DNA of 21,846 bases from Rickettsia typhi (GTDB lineage Bacteria > Pseudomonadota > Alphaproteobacteria > Rickettsiales > UBA1997). Position 1 is the first letter of the stretch. The number at the start of each line of letters is the position of its first letter. The position numbers and the translations under genes were made by a program. Location of the stretch: positions 1-21,846 of the forward strand of contig CAMCFD010000017.1 in the NCBI GenBank assembly GCA_945874115.1, read 5' to 3'. The notes below the pieces were generated by a model, which searched no databases, had not been told where the DNA came from, and worked only from the letters and a program-made list of their open reading frames with translations. Below, piece by piece: positions 7,254 to 14,277 of the stretch.

Positions 7254-8633
7254 TTATTGGTTTTTAGATTGCTCTTCAAGACCCTCTTCACTCAAATAAA
7301 GACTAGCAAGCGGCTCGTCTTTAACTTCGATTTGCATCGTGTCGCTAAATCCGTTGAAATCAGTGCGAATGCTTTTAGAATAAGCACCAAGCTGACCAAT
7401 CTCAATATAATCACCTTCATTTATGTTGCGCGGCAAATAAAATGGACCCTTCATCGCATCAAGAGAATCACAGGTCGGACCATAAAAACCAAACGCTGCA
7501 AGCTCTTGCATCAACGCCGCACCTCTTTTAACGCGAGTTGCTTGAACTGGATAAATAAAAGCTGGAAAACCTGCGTCAAACAAGCCGCCATAAGTTCCGT
7601 CATTAATATAAAGCATGTTATCTTTTCGACCTTCAACGCGCACCAAAAGTGAATTTGACTCTGCGACCAACGCACGACCGGGCTCGCACCAAATCATACA
7701 ATCTTCATCGAGATTCATTTCAGCAATGCTGTCGCGAATTTCGTCAATATAGCTTTGCATAGAAGGAGGCATCATCGCTGGATAAACCGACGGAAAGCCG
7801 CCACCAATGTCTAAAACGTCAAGTTTAACTTTGGCTTTCTTCAAGACTTCTTTGACGATCATCATCGCCGCGCGATATTGTGTCGGGTCCATGCATTGCG
7901 AACCAACGTGGAAGCACATTCCGAAGCGCTTTGCTGCACCTCGAATTTTACGCACCAACGTCACCGATTCTGTGGGGCGAATTCCGAATTTGCCCGACAA
8001 ATCAATCGCCGAATGTGAATTAGGAATTGCCATACGCAAGTGAAGCCCGAGGTCTTTCGCGTTGTTTGTGACGTCAAGAATTTTCTTAAGTTCGTCAGCA
8101 GAATCAAGCGAGAAATCGCGAATATTATGGCTGAAATAAGCTTCAATGATTGCTTCGCGCGATTTTACCGGATGCATAAAATACATCTTAACTTTATCGC
8201 CGAATAATCTTTTGATAAGACGAATTTCGTTCAAAGACGCAACATCGAAATGTCGCAGTCCCGCATCAAACAAGCATTGCAAAGCTTTTTCGTCCGGATT
8301 GCTTTTTACCGAATAAAGAACTTCGCTTCTATGTTTTTTGCCCGCGCCATTTTTTAAGTCTGAGAAATTGTCCAAGAACCAGCTAGCCGCGCGTTTTAAA
8401 GAATGGGGACGCACAAAATAAATTGGCACGCAAGGCTTTAAATTGGCAATAACCGACCTAATACTTGCAAGTCCTTTCGCTTTTTTTAGATCTTGACTTC
8501 TCTTGATTTGCGCTTCTTTAGAGGCATCTTTAGATTTGCTAAAATCAACGTAGTGAATTTTTGAATTAATGGTGTTTTTGACATTTTCTTTGCCAATTTT
8601 TCTTCCATCAGGGTCGAAGGTTTCGTTGTCCAT
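7254..8633 (-). CDS. PLP-dependent ornithine (lysine/ornithine) decarboxylase, group IV
   Basis: A fold-III (alanine racemase-like) decarboxylase that converts ornithine, and perhaps lysine, to the diamine. With the ATG at 8633 it has 459 residues. K110 in LYSVKSNPD is the PLP lysine; HVGSQC is at 242-247, the phosphate-binding DIGGGFP at 275-281, EPGRALVAES at 317-326, and GPTCDSLD at 385-392 supplies the active-site cysteine and aspartate. The frame stays open to a GTG at 8699, adding 22 residues of doubtful value, so I prefer 8633. It leads an operon with the DUF1737 gene; a deoxyhypusine-synthase-like gene lies further on. It is preceded by a leader of about 180 bases that may be regulatory. 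Confidence 0.92.
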   Translation of the reverse strand: MDNETFDPDGRKIGKENVKNTINSKIHYVDFSKSKDASKEAQIKRSQDLKKAKGLASIRSVIANLKPCVPIYFVRPHSLKRAASWFLDNFSDLKNGAGKKHRSEVLYSVKSNPDEKALQCLFDAGLRHFDVASLNEIRLIKRLFGDKVKMYFMHPVKSREAIIEAYFSHNIRDFSLDSADELKKILDVTNNAKDLGLHLRMAIPNSHSAIDLSGKFGIRPTESVTLVRKIRGAAKRFGMCFHVGSQCMDPTQYRAAMMIVKEVLKKAKVKLDVLDIGGGFPSVYPAMMPPSMQSYIDEIRDSIAEMNLDEDCMIWCEPGRALVAESNSLLVRVEGRKDNMLYINDGTYGGLFDAGFPAFIYPVQATRVKRGAALMQELAAFGFYGPTCDSLDAMKGPFYLPRNINEGDYIEIGQLGAYSKSIRTDFNGFSDTMQIEVKDEPLASLYLSEEGLEEQSKNQ

Positions 8634-8813
8634 TTTTGTTTTAAGTGTAAAAGTTAATAAAAAAAGAGATGCAAAAACATCCTTTTTTGATGCAACCACC
8701 CCAGATATATCTTATATTCACAGATTTTTCTGGATAATCTTTTTAGTCCCAACCTCTATATCTACAAACCTTATTAAGCTTAAAAAAATCAACCCTAAAA
8801 GAAACTAAAAAGG
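8634..8813 (-). promoter_or_regulatory. Long leader of the ornithine decarboxylase mRNA, attenuator-like
   Basis: From the promoter at 8820-8847 to the ATG at 8633 there is a leader of about 180 bases. Near its 3' end GATG (8668-8671) can pair with CATC (8678-8681) just before seven T residues (minus strand, 8659-8665), or that CATC can pair instead with GATG (8689-8692). The two pairings exclude each other, as in an attenuator, but each is only four base pairs. CCAGA and TCTGG further upstream can also pair. Alphaproteobacterial ornithine decarboxylase genes are known to carry a conserved leader called the speF motif; I cannot tell whether this is one. Confidence 0.35.
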
Positions 8814-8819
8814 AGAAAT

Positions 8820-8847
8820 AATCTAGCGTTAAAATTTTAATTGTCAA
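8820..8847 (-). promoter_or_regulatory. Sigma-70-type promoter of the ornithine decarboxylase operon
   Basis: On the minus strand a perfect -35 TTGACA (8842-8847) lies 16 bases from a -10-like TAGATT (8820-8825). No better pair is seen in the 440-base gap between bolA and the decarboxylase gene. Confidence 0.6.
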
Positions 8848-9073
8848 GAGTTTTTTAATCAACTCATCAACAAAATTTTGGACGAAAAATTAGGTATCTA
8901 TCTGATAACACAGCAAAAAAAATAAATTGCAAGATATTTCTGCAAAAACTTTAGGGATTGTAGCGGAAAACCGACAATGATTTTTAGCTTGTTTTTGGCG
9001 ATTTTTTTGTCGCGTCGAATATATTTTTCGCCAAAAAAATAGAGGATTTCGGCCGCAAAATTGCCGCGAACAA
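8848..9073 (-). other. Gap after bolA, with an inverted repeat at 8992-9037
   Basis: No gene is visible here on either strand. TTTTTGGCGA (8992-9001) is the exact complement of TCGCCAAAAA (9028-9037), a ten-pair stem with a 26-base loop. On the minus strand the hairpin is followed by ACAAGC rather than a T-tract, so it does not look like a standard terminator, though it may mark the bolA mRNA 3' end. Confidence 0.45.
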
Positions 9074-9304
9074 TTAATTCGCGCTCGTTTTTAATTGCAT
9101 CGCGTGCAAAATGCCGCCCAGTTCGTTTTTCAGAGCGCTGTTGACGATTTTGTGTTGGTCAACTCGCGACTTACCAATAAATATTTTATCCTTGATCTCG
9201 ACGCTGTAATGATCTTCGTCGCCGACGGTGTCAACAACTTTTATTTCAGCGTGAGGAAAATGATCTTTGAGGATTTTTTCGAGTTTTTCTTGAGCAATTG
9301 GCAT
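9074..9304 (-). CDS. BolA/IbaG-family protein
   Basis: A 76-residue BolA-like protein of the short IbaG/BolA2-type class. Family features are DHYSVEI (31-37), FIGKSRVDQHKIV (42-54) and the C-terminal GGILHAMQLKTSA (63-75) with conserved H67. Such proteins bind monothiol glutaredoxins and help move or sense 2Fe-2S clusters in the cytosol. The ATG overlaps the stop of the TauE/SafE gene by one base (TAATG at 9302-9306), so expression is coupled. The usual glutaredoxin gene neighbour is not in the window. Confidence 0.9.
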   Translation of the reverse strand: MPIAQEKLEKILKDHFPHAEIKVVDTVGDEDHYSVEIKDKIFIGKSRVDQHKIVNSALKNELGGILHAMQLKTSAN

Positions 9305-10185
9305 TAGTTTAGAAATTTATAAATATTAATCAGACTCAGAGCCACAATTAGAGAACCAATCGTGACAATTAAATATTTTGCCGGAATTTTTGATATGATT
9401 TTAGCGGCCAGCGGCGCGAACAATAAACCTCCGACGATTAGACCCGCAACAATTTCCCAATATGAAACGCCAATGAGAACCGCAAATGAAAATCCGGTTG
9501 CACAAGTGACGAAGAATTCCGCAGAATTCACCGAGCCTATGGTGCGCTTGGGTTCGTGTCCAGAACCAAGAAGCGTTGACGTGACAACCGGCCCCCAGCC
9601 ACCGCCGCCAACCGCATCAACAAAACCACCAAACAAAGCGAGTGGCGCGATTTTTTTGGTTTTGATTAATGAATGAAAATCGATTTTGCGAAATGCTTTG
9701 AAGATTATTCTAATTCCCAAGATCAACAGATAGGCCGAAATCCAAGGCCTGAGAATTTCGCCGTCAATATTTGTGACAAAATAAACTCCGATTAAACCGC
9801 CAACAATTCCGGGGAAAACCAGATTCAAGAATAATTTTTTGTTGATGTTGCCAAAGCGCCAATGGCTTAAACCCGAAGCGCCCGTAGTAAAAATCTCGGC
9901 GATGTGAACCGAACCAGACGCAACCGCAGGGGTTATTCCCTGTGACAGAAGAAAGGTCGTAGCAACAACACCATAAGCCATACCGAGCGCGCCGTCAATT
10001 ACTTGCGCGAAAGCTCCGATAAGAAGACCCGAAATGAAACCTTGAGAATCAAATTTGCCAACACTTGAAAAAAACCAAAAAGCGATGAGAGAAATTGCCG
10101 ACATTATCAAAATAAAAACCAGCATCATAAAAAACGGCGACATTTTTTTGCGCAAAATCGGTTTCTTCATTTTTAAATTTGTCAT
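9304..10185 (-). CDS. TauE/SafE-family membrane permease (anion/sulfite exporter type)
   Basis: A 293-residue polytopic protein with about eight membrane helices in two repeats. The family hallmarks are a glycine-rich loop with acidic residue in each half: VIDGALGMAYGV near 62-73 and the pair FGGFVDAVGGGGWGPVVTSTLL (189-210). SGSVHIAEIFTTG and GSVNSAEFFVTCATG are the matching repeat motifs. TauE/SafE proteins move sulfite, sulfoacetate or other small anions across the inner membrane; the substrate here cannot be told. It is translationally coupled to bolA. The first five residues before M6 are of uncertain use. Confidence 0.9.
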   Translation of the reverse strand: MTNLKMKKPILRKKMSPFFMMLVFILIMSAISLIAFWFFSSVGKFDSQGFISGLLIGAFAQVIDGALGMAYGVVATTFLLSQGITPAVASGSVHIAEIFTTGASGLSHWRFGNINKKLFLNLVFPGIVGGLIGVYFVTNIDGEILRPWISAYLLILGIRIIFKAFRKIDFHSLIKTKKIAPLALFGGFVDAVGGGGWGPVVTSTLLGSGHEPKRTIGSVNSAEFFVTCATGFSFAVLIGVSYWEIVAGLIVGGLLFAPLAAKIISKIPAKYLIVTIGSLIVALSLINIYKFLN

Positions 10186-10215
10186 GGAAAACTGAAATAT
10201 TTGGTCGATTTAGCA

Positions 10216-10243
10216 ATATTAGCCCAACAATTTTAAAGTGCAA
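10216..10243 (-). promoter_or_regulatory. Candidate promoter of the TauE/SafE-bolA operon
   Basis: On the minus strand TTGCAC (10238-10243) lies 16 bases from TAATAT (10216-10221), about 30 bases before the ATG at 10185. It is downstream of the strong pnp terminator, where an independent promoter would be expected. Confidence 0.4.
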
Positions 10244-10303
10244 ATTTCTCGACTGAAATTAAACTTAAATTGCGACCGACAAGCAACAAAAACCCCACAA
10301 ACG

Positions 10304-10328
10304 AAAAAAGGCGCACCGAAGTGCGCCC
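10304..10328 (-). terminator. Intrinsic terminator of pnp
   Basis: GGCGCAC (10310-10316) and GTGCGCC (10321-10327) form a perfect seven-pair GC-rich stem, with a UUCG tetraloop in minus-strand RNA, followed on that strand by six T residues (10304-10309). It lies about 40 bases after the pnp stop codon. Confidence 0.93.
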
Positions 10329-10367
10329 CTTTAATTTTGGCATTAATCAAAACTATGCGCGCTAAAT

Positions 10368-12731
10368 TTAGCTAAAAAAACCACGACGCTTTTTTACTGG
10401 CTCTTCTTCGCGCTCAGGACGTCTTTCTTCGCGGTCACGATCTCTCGAACCACGGTCGTCTCTAGAGCCACGATCATCGCGATCACGACGATCACGGTCA
10501 CCGCCGCCACGTCTGTCATCACGATCACCGCCGCGTCTATCGCGATCACCACCACGTCTGTCAGATGATCTTCTGTCGCCGCCAGATTCTCTTTCATCAA
10601 CAATCACCGGTTTATTGGCAATTTTGTCAGAAATGTCTTCGCCAGTCGCTTGATCAACACAACGATAGCTTAATTTTGGACGACCTTTTTTGTCAAAACC
10701 AATAACTTTAACTTTCACGATATCGCCTTCGCTAAGAACATCTTCAACGAAATCAACACGATATTCGGCAAGTTCAGAAATGTGAACAAAGCCATCGCGA
10801 TTTTCAGAAATGCTGATGAAACCGCCAGCATCAATGATTTTCACGACTGTTCCTTCGAAAATATCGCCAATTTCTGGCTCGAAGCAAATTTCGTTAATCA
10901 TCGCAACCGCTTTTTTGATCGATTCATTATTGTTTGATGAAACTTTAACCAAGCCATCATCGTTAATGTCAACAACCGCACCAGATGTAGCGCAAATTTC
11001 TTTGATAACTTTACCTTTTGAGCCAATAACTTCACGGATTTTTTTCGGCGAAATATTGAAACTTTCAACTCTTGGAACATTGCCGTTAAGCTCAGTTCTA
11101 GGTGTTGACATAACTTCAACGATTTTATCTAAAATGTGAAGTCTGCCTACATTAGCTTGCGCCAAGGCTTTTTCCATAATTTCAGCAGTGATGCCTTTAA
11201 TTTTGATGTCCATTTGCAAAGCTGTGATGCCGTTTTTCGTGCCCGCAACTTTGAAATCCATATCACCAAGATGATCTTCGTCACCCATAATATCAGACAA
11301 AATTACATATTTGTCGCCTTCTTTTACCAAGCCCATTGCAATGCCTGAAACCGCTTCTTTAATAGGAACGCCAGCGTCCATAAGTGCCAAAGAAGCGCCA
11401 CAAACTGAAGCCATTGAGGATGAACCGTTTGATTCAGTGATTTCAGAAACAATTCTTGTAACATAAGGGAAGCTTTCCAAATTGCTTGGAAAAACTGGGT
11501 TAAGAGCGCGCCACGCAAGTTTTCCGTGACCAATTTCTCTTCTTCCCGGAGTTCCTAAACGACCAACTTCACCAACTGAATATGGAGGGAAATTGTAATG
11601 CAACATGAAGCTTTCTTTTGACATTGCGTCAAGGCCTTCAACCATTTGCTCGTCTTTTGATGAGCCCAAAGTCGCAACAACCAAAGCTTGAGTTTCGCCG
11701 CGTGTGAACAAAGCAGAACCGTGAACTTGTGGAAGAATTCCAACTTCAGCCGTGATTTGACGAATTTGGTCAGGCTTACGGCCGTCAATTCGAATCGCGT
11801 TTTCTAAAATGTCGCCACGAACAATTTTTTGCTCTAATTTTTTGAAAAGTGAACCAACTTTAACCGCGTCAATTTTAGCTTCTTCATTTACGAATTTAGC
11901 TTTAGCGTCAGTTTTAATAACGTCAATTGCGCCAGATCTTTCTTGTTTTGACTGAATTTTATAAGCCGCAATCAATGATGTTTTGATAAAATCAGCCATT
12001 TCTTTTTCAAGAGCCGAATTATCTTCAGCCGCAATTACCATTTTTTTCTTGCCAGCTTCAGCTTTGAATTCTCTAATCATCGCGATCACTGGTTTGTAAG
12101 CGTCATGAGCGAATTTCACAGCTTTCAACATTTCTTCTTCAGTCATTTCTTTAACTTCAGATTCAACCATCAAAACTGAGCTTTCCGTTCCTGAAACTAC
12201 AAGGTCAAGACGACTGTTTTTCAATTCTTCATTGCTTGGATTTAAAACTAAATTTCCATCAATAAATCCAACGCGAGCCGCGCCAACAGCTTCTTCGAAC
12301 GGAACTTCAGAAATTTCTAAAGCCGCAGAAGCCGCAATTAAAGCCAAAATGTCAGGATTGCAAGCTGGGTCATAAGACAAAACTTGGCAAACCACATTCA
12401 CTTCATTGTGAAAATTCGCAGGGAATAGCGGACGAATCGGACGATCAATCAATCTTGAAGTTAGAGTCGCAACGTCAGAAGGCTTAGCTTCACGTTTAAA
12501 AAATCCACCCGGAATTTTTCCAGCAGCGTAAGATTTTTCGAGATAATTTACTGTCAAAGGCAAGAAATCAATGCCCGCAACCGCTTTAGAAGCCGCAGTA
12601 ACCGCACATAAAACTGTAGTATTTCCCATTTTCGCAATAACCGATCCACTCGCTTGTCTAGCGATTTTTCCAGTTTCCAAACTTAAAGTTTTTCCGTTCC
12701 AGTTTATTTCTTTTTTTACTATATTAAACAT
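10368..12731 (-). CDS. pnp: Polynucleotide phosphorylase with an Arg/Asp/Gly-rich C-terminal tail
   Basis: A phosphorolytic 3'-5' exoribonuclease of 787 residues. Two RNase PH domains (about 1-230 and 310-545) are followed by a KH domain (about 555-615, GxxG loop at 570-573) and an S1 domain (about 622-691). The second PH core holds SNGSSSMASVCG, and D486 and D492 in the DEDHLGDMDF segment are the metal-binding aspartates. After S1 comes a tail of some 70 residues (715-787) made of near-repeats such as GGDRDRRGGDRDDR, ending KKRRGFFS. The tail is highly charged and probably disordered, perhaps binding RNA or RNase E. The gene follows rpsO, the classic arrangement, with a strong terminator after it. 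Confidence 0.97.
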   Translation of the reverse strand: MFNIVKKEINWNGKTLSLETGKIARQASGSVIAKMGNTTVLCAVTAASKAVAGIDFLPLTVNYLEKSYAAGKIPGGFFKREAKPSDVATLTSRLIDRPIRPLFPANFHNEVNVVCQVLSYDPACNPDILALIAASAALEISEVPFEEAVGAARVGFIDGNLVLNPSNEELKNSRLDLVVSGTESSVLMVESEVKEMTEEEMLKAVKFAHDAYKPVIAMIREFKAEAGKKKMVIAAEDNSALEKEMADFIKTSLIAAYKIQSKQERSGAIDVIKTDAKAKFVNEEAKIDAVKVGSLFKKLEQKIVRGDILENAIRIDGRKPDQIRQITAEVGILPQVHGSALFTRGETQALVVATLGSSKDEQMVEGLDAMSKESFMLHYNFPPYSVGEVGRLGTPGRREIGHGKLAWRALNPVFPSNLESFPYVTRIVSEITESNGSSSMASVCGASLALMDAGVPIKEAVSGIAMGLVKEGDKYVILSDIMGDEDHLGDMDFKVAGTKNGITALQMDIKIKGITAEIMEKALAQANVGRLHILDKIVEVMSTPRTELNGNVPRVESFNISPKKIREVIGSKGKVIKEICATSGAVVDINDDGLVKVSSNNNESIKKAVAMINEICFEPEIGDIFEGTVVKIIDAGGFISISENRDGFVHISELAEYRVDFVEDVLSEGDIVKVKVIGFDKKGRPKLSYRCVDQATGEDISDKIANKPVIVDERESGGDRRSSDRRGGDRDRRGGDRDDRRGGGDRDRRDRDDRGSRDDRGSRDRDREERRPEREEEPVKKRRGFFS

Positions 12732-12957
12732 ATTTTTTGATTAATTAATTTTACAAACAGCAGGATTTTGTGAATTTTTTGAGTATTTTTGTCATCAATT
12801 TTCCTACAACCACAAGAACATCTTAAATGAGCCTCGCGAACAAGGCGCGATATATCGGCAAATGAGAACCAAGCAAGATCACCAACTTAAAACTTAAACA
12901 TCACTAACACAACAACTAATTCTTGCACCTAAAAATTTAAATGCAAGAATTTATAAA
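12732..12957 (-). promoter_or_regulatory. rpsO-pnp intergenic leader with two hairpins
   Basis: Two stems are visible in this 226-base gap. AATTCTTGCA (12918-12927) pairs perfectly with TGCAAGAATT (12942-12951) immediately after the rpsO stop. Further on, minus-strand GCCTTG and CGAGGC (12831-12846) pair around a UUCG tetraloop. In E. coli the rpsO-pnp gap carries an RNase III hairpin through which PNPase represses itself; position and stems here are compatible with such a site, by analogy only. No T-tract follows either stem, so termination is unlikely. Confidence 0.45.
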
Positions 12958-13239
12958 CTATTTTCTTAAATCTAATTTTTTGATCAAAGTTTCATAACGT
13001 TCTTGTGATTTTTGTTTTAGATAATCAAGCAAACGTCTTCTTTTTCCAACCAAAATCAACAAACCTCTTCTTGAAGAAAAATCTTTTTTGTGGATTTTCA
13101 AATGTTCAGTCAAGCTTTCAATTTGATTAGTAATTGACGCAACCTGAACTTCAACCGAGCCAGAATCTTTTTTATCAGTAGCAAATTTTTTGATTACTGC
13201 TTGTTTTTCTGCTTTTTTAACAATTTTTCTATCAGACAT
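12958..13239 (-). CDS. rpsO: 30S ribosomal protein S15
   Basis: A 93-residue S15. Family features are SVEVQVASITNQIESLTEHLKIHKKDF (28-54) and SSRRGLLILVGKRRRLLDYL (55-74), which holds the 16S rRNA-binding helices. Length is close to the usual 89, with a few extra N-terminal lysine-rich residues. S15 binds the central domain of 16S rRNA early in 30S assembly. It is preceded by a long structured leader and followed by pnp, the conserved order. In other bacteria S15 represses its own mRNA through the leader. Confidence 0.96.
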   Translation of the reverse strand: MSDRKIVKKAEKQAVIKKFATDKKDSGSVEVQVASITNQIESLTEHLKIHKKDFSSRRGLLILVGKRRRLLDYLKQKSQERYETLIKKLDLRK

Positions 13240-13385
13240 TTTTTGTTGATTTAAATATAATATAAGCTCATCGAAACAATATTGTTAACATTGATTTATC
13301 GTGAACATCTTTGTACGAAAAAAGGCTCTGCGCCACTTTTCGCGTGGTTTTCCGCTTAAGTTTATTCAAGCGAAACTCATCTCTG
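13240..13385 (-). promoter_or_regulatory. Structured rpsO leader, possible S15 autoregulation/attenuation site
   Basis: This is the stretch between the promoter in the truB end and the rpsO ATG. On the minus strand CGCTT/AAGCG (13353-13372) forms a first stem. CCAC/GTGG (13333-13347) forms a second. The GG of the second stem can instead join a terminator-like stem GGC-GCAGA-GCC followed by six T residues (13318-13334). The last two stems share bases and exclude each other. A second, weaker promoter TTAACA-18-TATATT (13259-13288) lies close to the ATG and would bypass the leader. Confidence 0.45.
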
Positions 13386-13391
13386 ATGGCG

Positions 13392-13420
13392 ATTATAGCA
13401 AAAACTTTAATTAAAGTCAA
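13392..13420 (-). promoter_or_regulatory. Near-consensus promoter for rpsO, overlapping the end of truB
   Basis: On the minus strand TTGACT (13415-13420) and TATAAT (13392-13397) are separated by exactly 17 bases. The -35 box lies in the last codons of truB. The predicted transcript starts near 13385, giving an rpsO leader of about 145 bases. Confidence 0.8.
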
Positions 13421-14081
13421 GCATAATCATATTTTTTAATTTCTCAAGCGTGATTTTATTGTGCTGCGAAAAATCGCCAACTTCAAGGCGCTCTAGATAT
13501 GAAACATAGCCACAAACTCCGAGTTTTTGCGAAATGTCGTGCGCCAAAGTGCGAATATAGGTGCCTTTCGAGCATTTTGCTTCAAAATCGGCGAAATTTT
13601 CGTTATTTTGCATCATTTTTAGCGAAAAAATGGTGATTTCGCGCGACTTCAACTCAAACTCAACACCTTTGCGCGCCAAATCGTAAGCGCGCTCGCCATT
13701 AACTTTTATCGCCGAAAATTTTGAAGGAATTTGCTTTATCCCACCAAGAAAATATGGCATAATCGCGATTATTTCTGCGGTTTCTGGCCGCGCGTCAGAC
13801 GCCTTGACAACAGCGCCCTCGGCATCATCAGTGTCGCGAAATTCGCCCCAAGTGATTCGAAAAGCATATTTTTTGTTGGTCGCCATCATCGCGTCAGAAG
13901 TCTTTGTGGCTTTATTTAGGGCGACTGGCAAGACCCCGCACGCCATCGGGTCGAGCGTTCCGCCGTGACCAACTTTTCTGGCTTTGGTAAGGCGCTTCAC
14001 AATTGCAACGGCGCGCGCTGAACTTATGCCGATTGGCTTGTCAATGTTAAGCCAAATATTTTGTGTCGAAAAATCGGTCAT
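13407..14081 (-). CDS. truB: tRNA pseudouridine-55 synthase TruB, short form
   Basis: Pseudouridine synthase that modifies U55 in the T-loop of tRNAs. The catalytic motif GHGGTLDPMACGVL (38-51) holds D44, and the N-terminal NIDKPIGISS (12-21), the KKYAFRITWG strand (85-94) and the SKGTYIRTLAHDIS segment near 170-183 are typical. The protein stops at 224 residues, just after the catalytic domain; usual proteobacterial TruBs have about 290-310 with a C-terminal PUA-like region, which is missing here. The catalytic core seems intact. The rpsO promoter overlaps the 3' end, which may fix where the gene stops. truB-rpsO-pnp is a conserved order. Confidence 0.93.
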   Translation of the reverse strand: MTDFSTQNIWLNIDKPIGISSARAVAIVKRLTKARKVGHGGTLDPMACGVLPVALNKATKTSDAMMATNKKYAFRITWGEFRDTDDAEGAVVKASDARPETAEIIAIMPYFLGGIKQIPSKFSAIKVNGERAYDLARKGVEFELKSREITIFSLKMMQNNENFADFEAKCSKGTYIRTLAHDISQKLGVCGYVSYLERLEVGDFSQHNKITLEKLKNMIMLDFN

Positions 14082-14200
14082 TATTTATTTAATTTTAGGT
14101 TGTCATATTTCCAAATCAAGCTTGACAATCTGTCACTTTCGGCAATATTTCTCGCAATATTTTCCAATTTTTTTGGACAAATTATTTAATACTCGAAAAT

Positions 14201-14277
14201 TTATGCTAAAACATAATCCGAGTGAATTTTTGCCAAAAAACGCATCTAAATTGGGGCATAATTTATGTTTAGCATAA
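14201..14277. repeat. Inverted repeat immediately downstream of the beta-lactamase gene
   Basis: TTATGCTAAAACATAA (14201-14216) and TTATGTTTAGCATAA (14263-14277) are reverse complements apart from one extra A. They bracket 46 bases, and the right arm ends one base before the lactamase stop codon. No T-tract follows on the minus strand. It could be a palindromic repeat element, a protein-binding site or an mRNA-stabilising hairpin. Confidence 0.55.

Noticed and set aside
8634..8699. GTG start extending ornithine decarboxylase by 22 residues
   Set aside because: The extension is hydrophobic and unlike decarboxylase N-termini, and it covers the possible attenuator; the ATG at 8633 is a simpler start. 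Kept only as a finding on the leader.
13984..14277. 97-residue plus-strand ORF over the truB start and the gap to the lactamase
   Set aside because: Half is antisense to truB and the rest is an AT-rich gap ending in the inverted repeat; no motif was seen.
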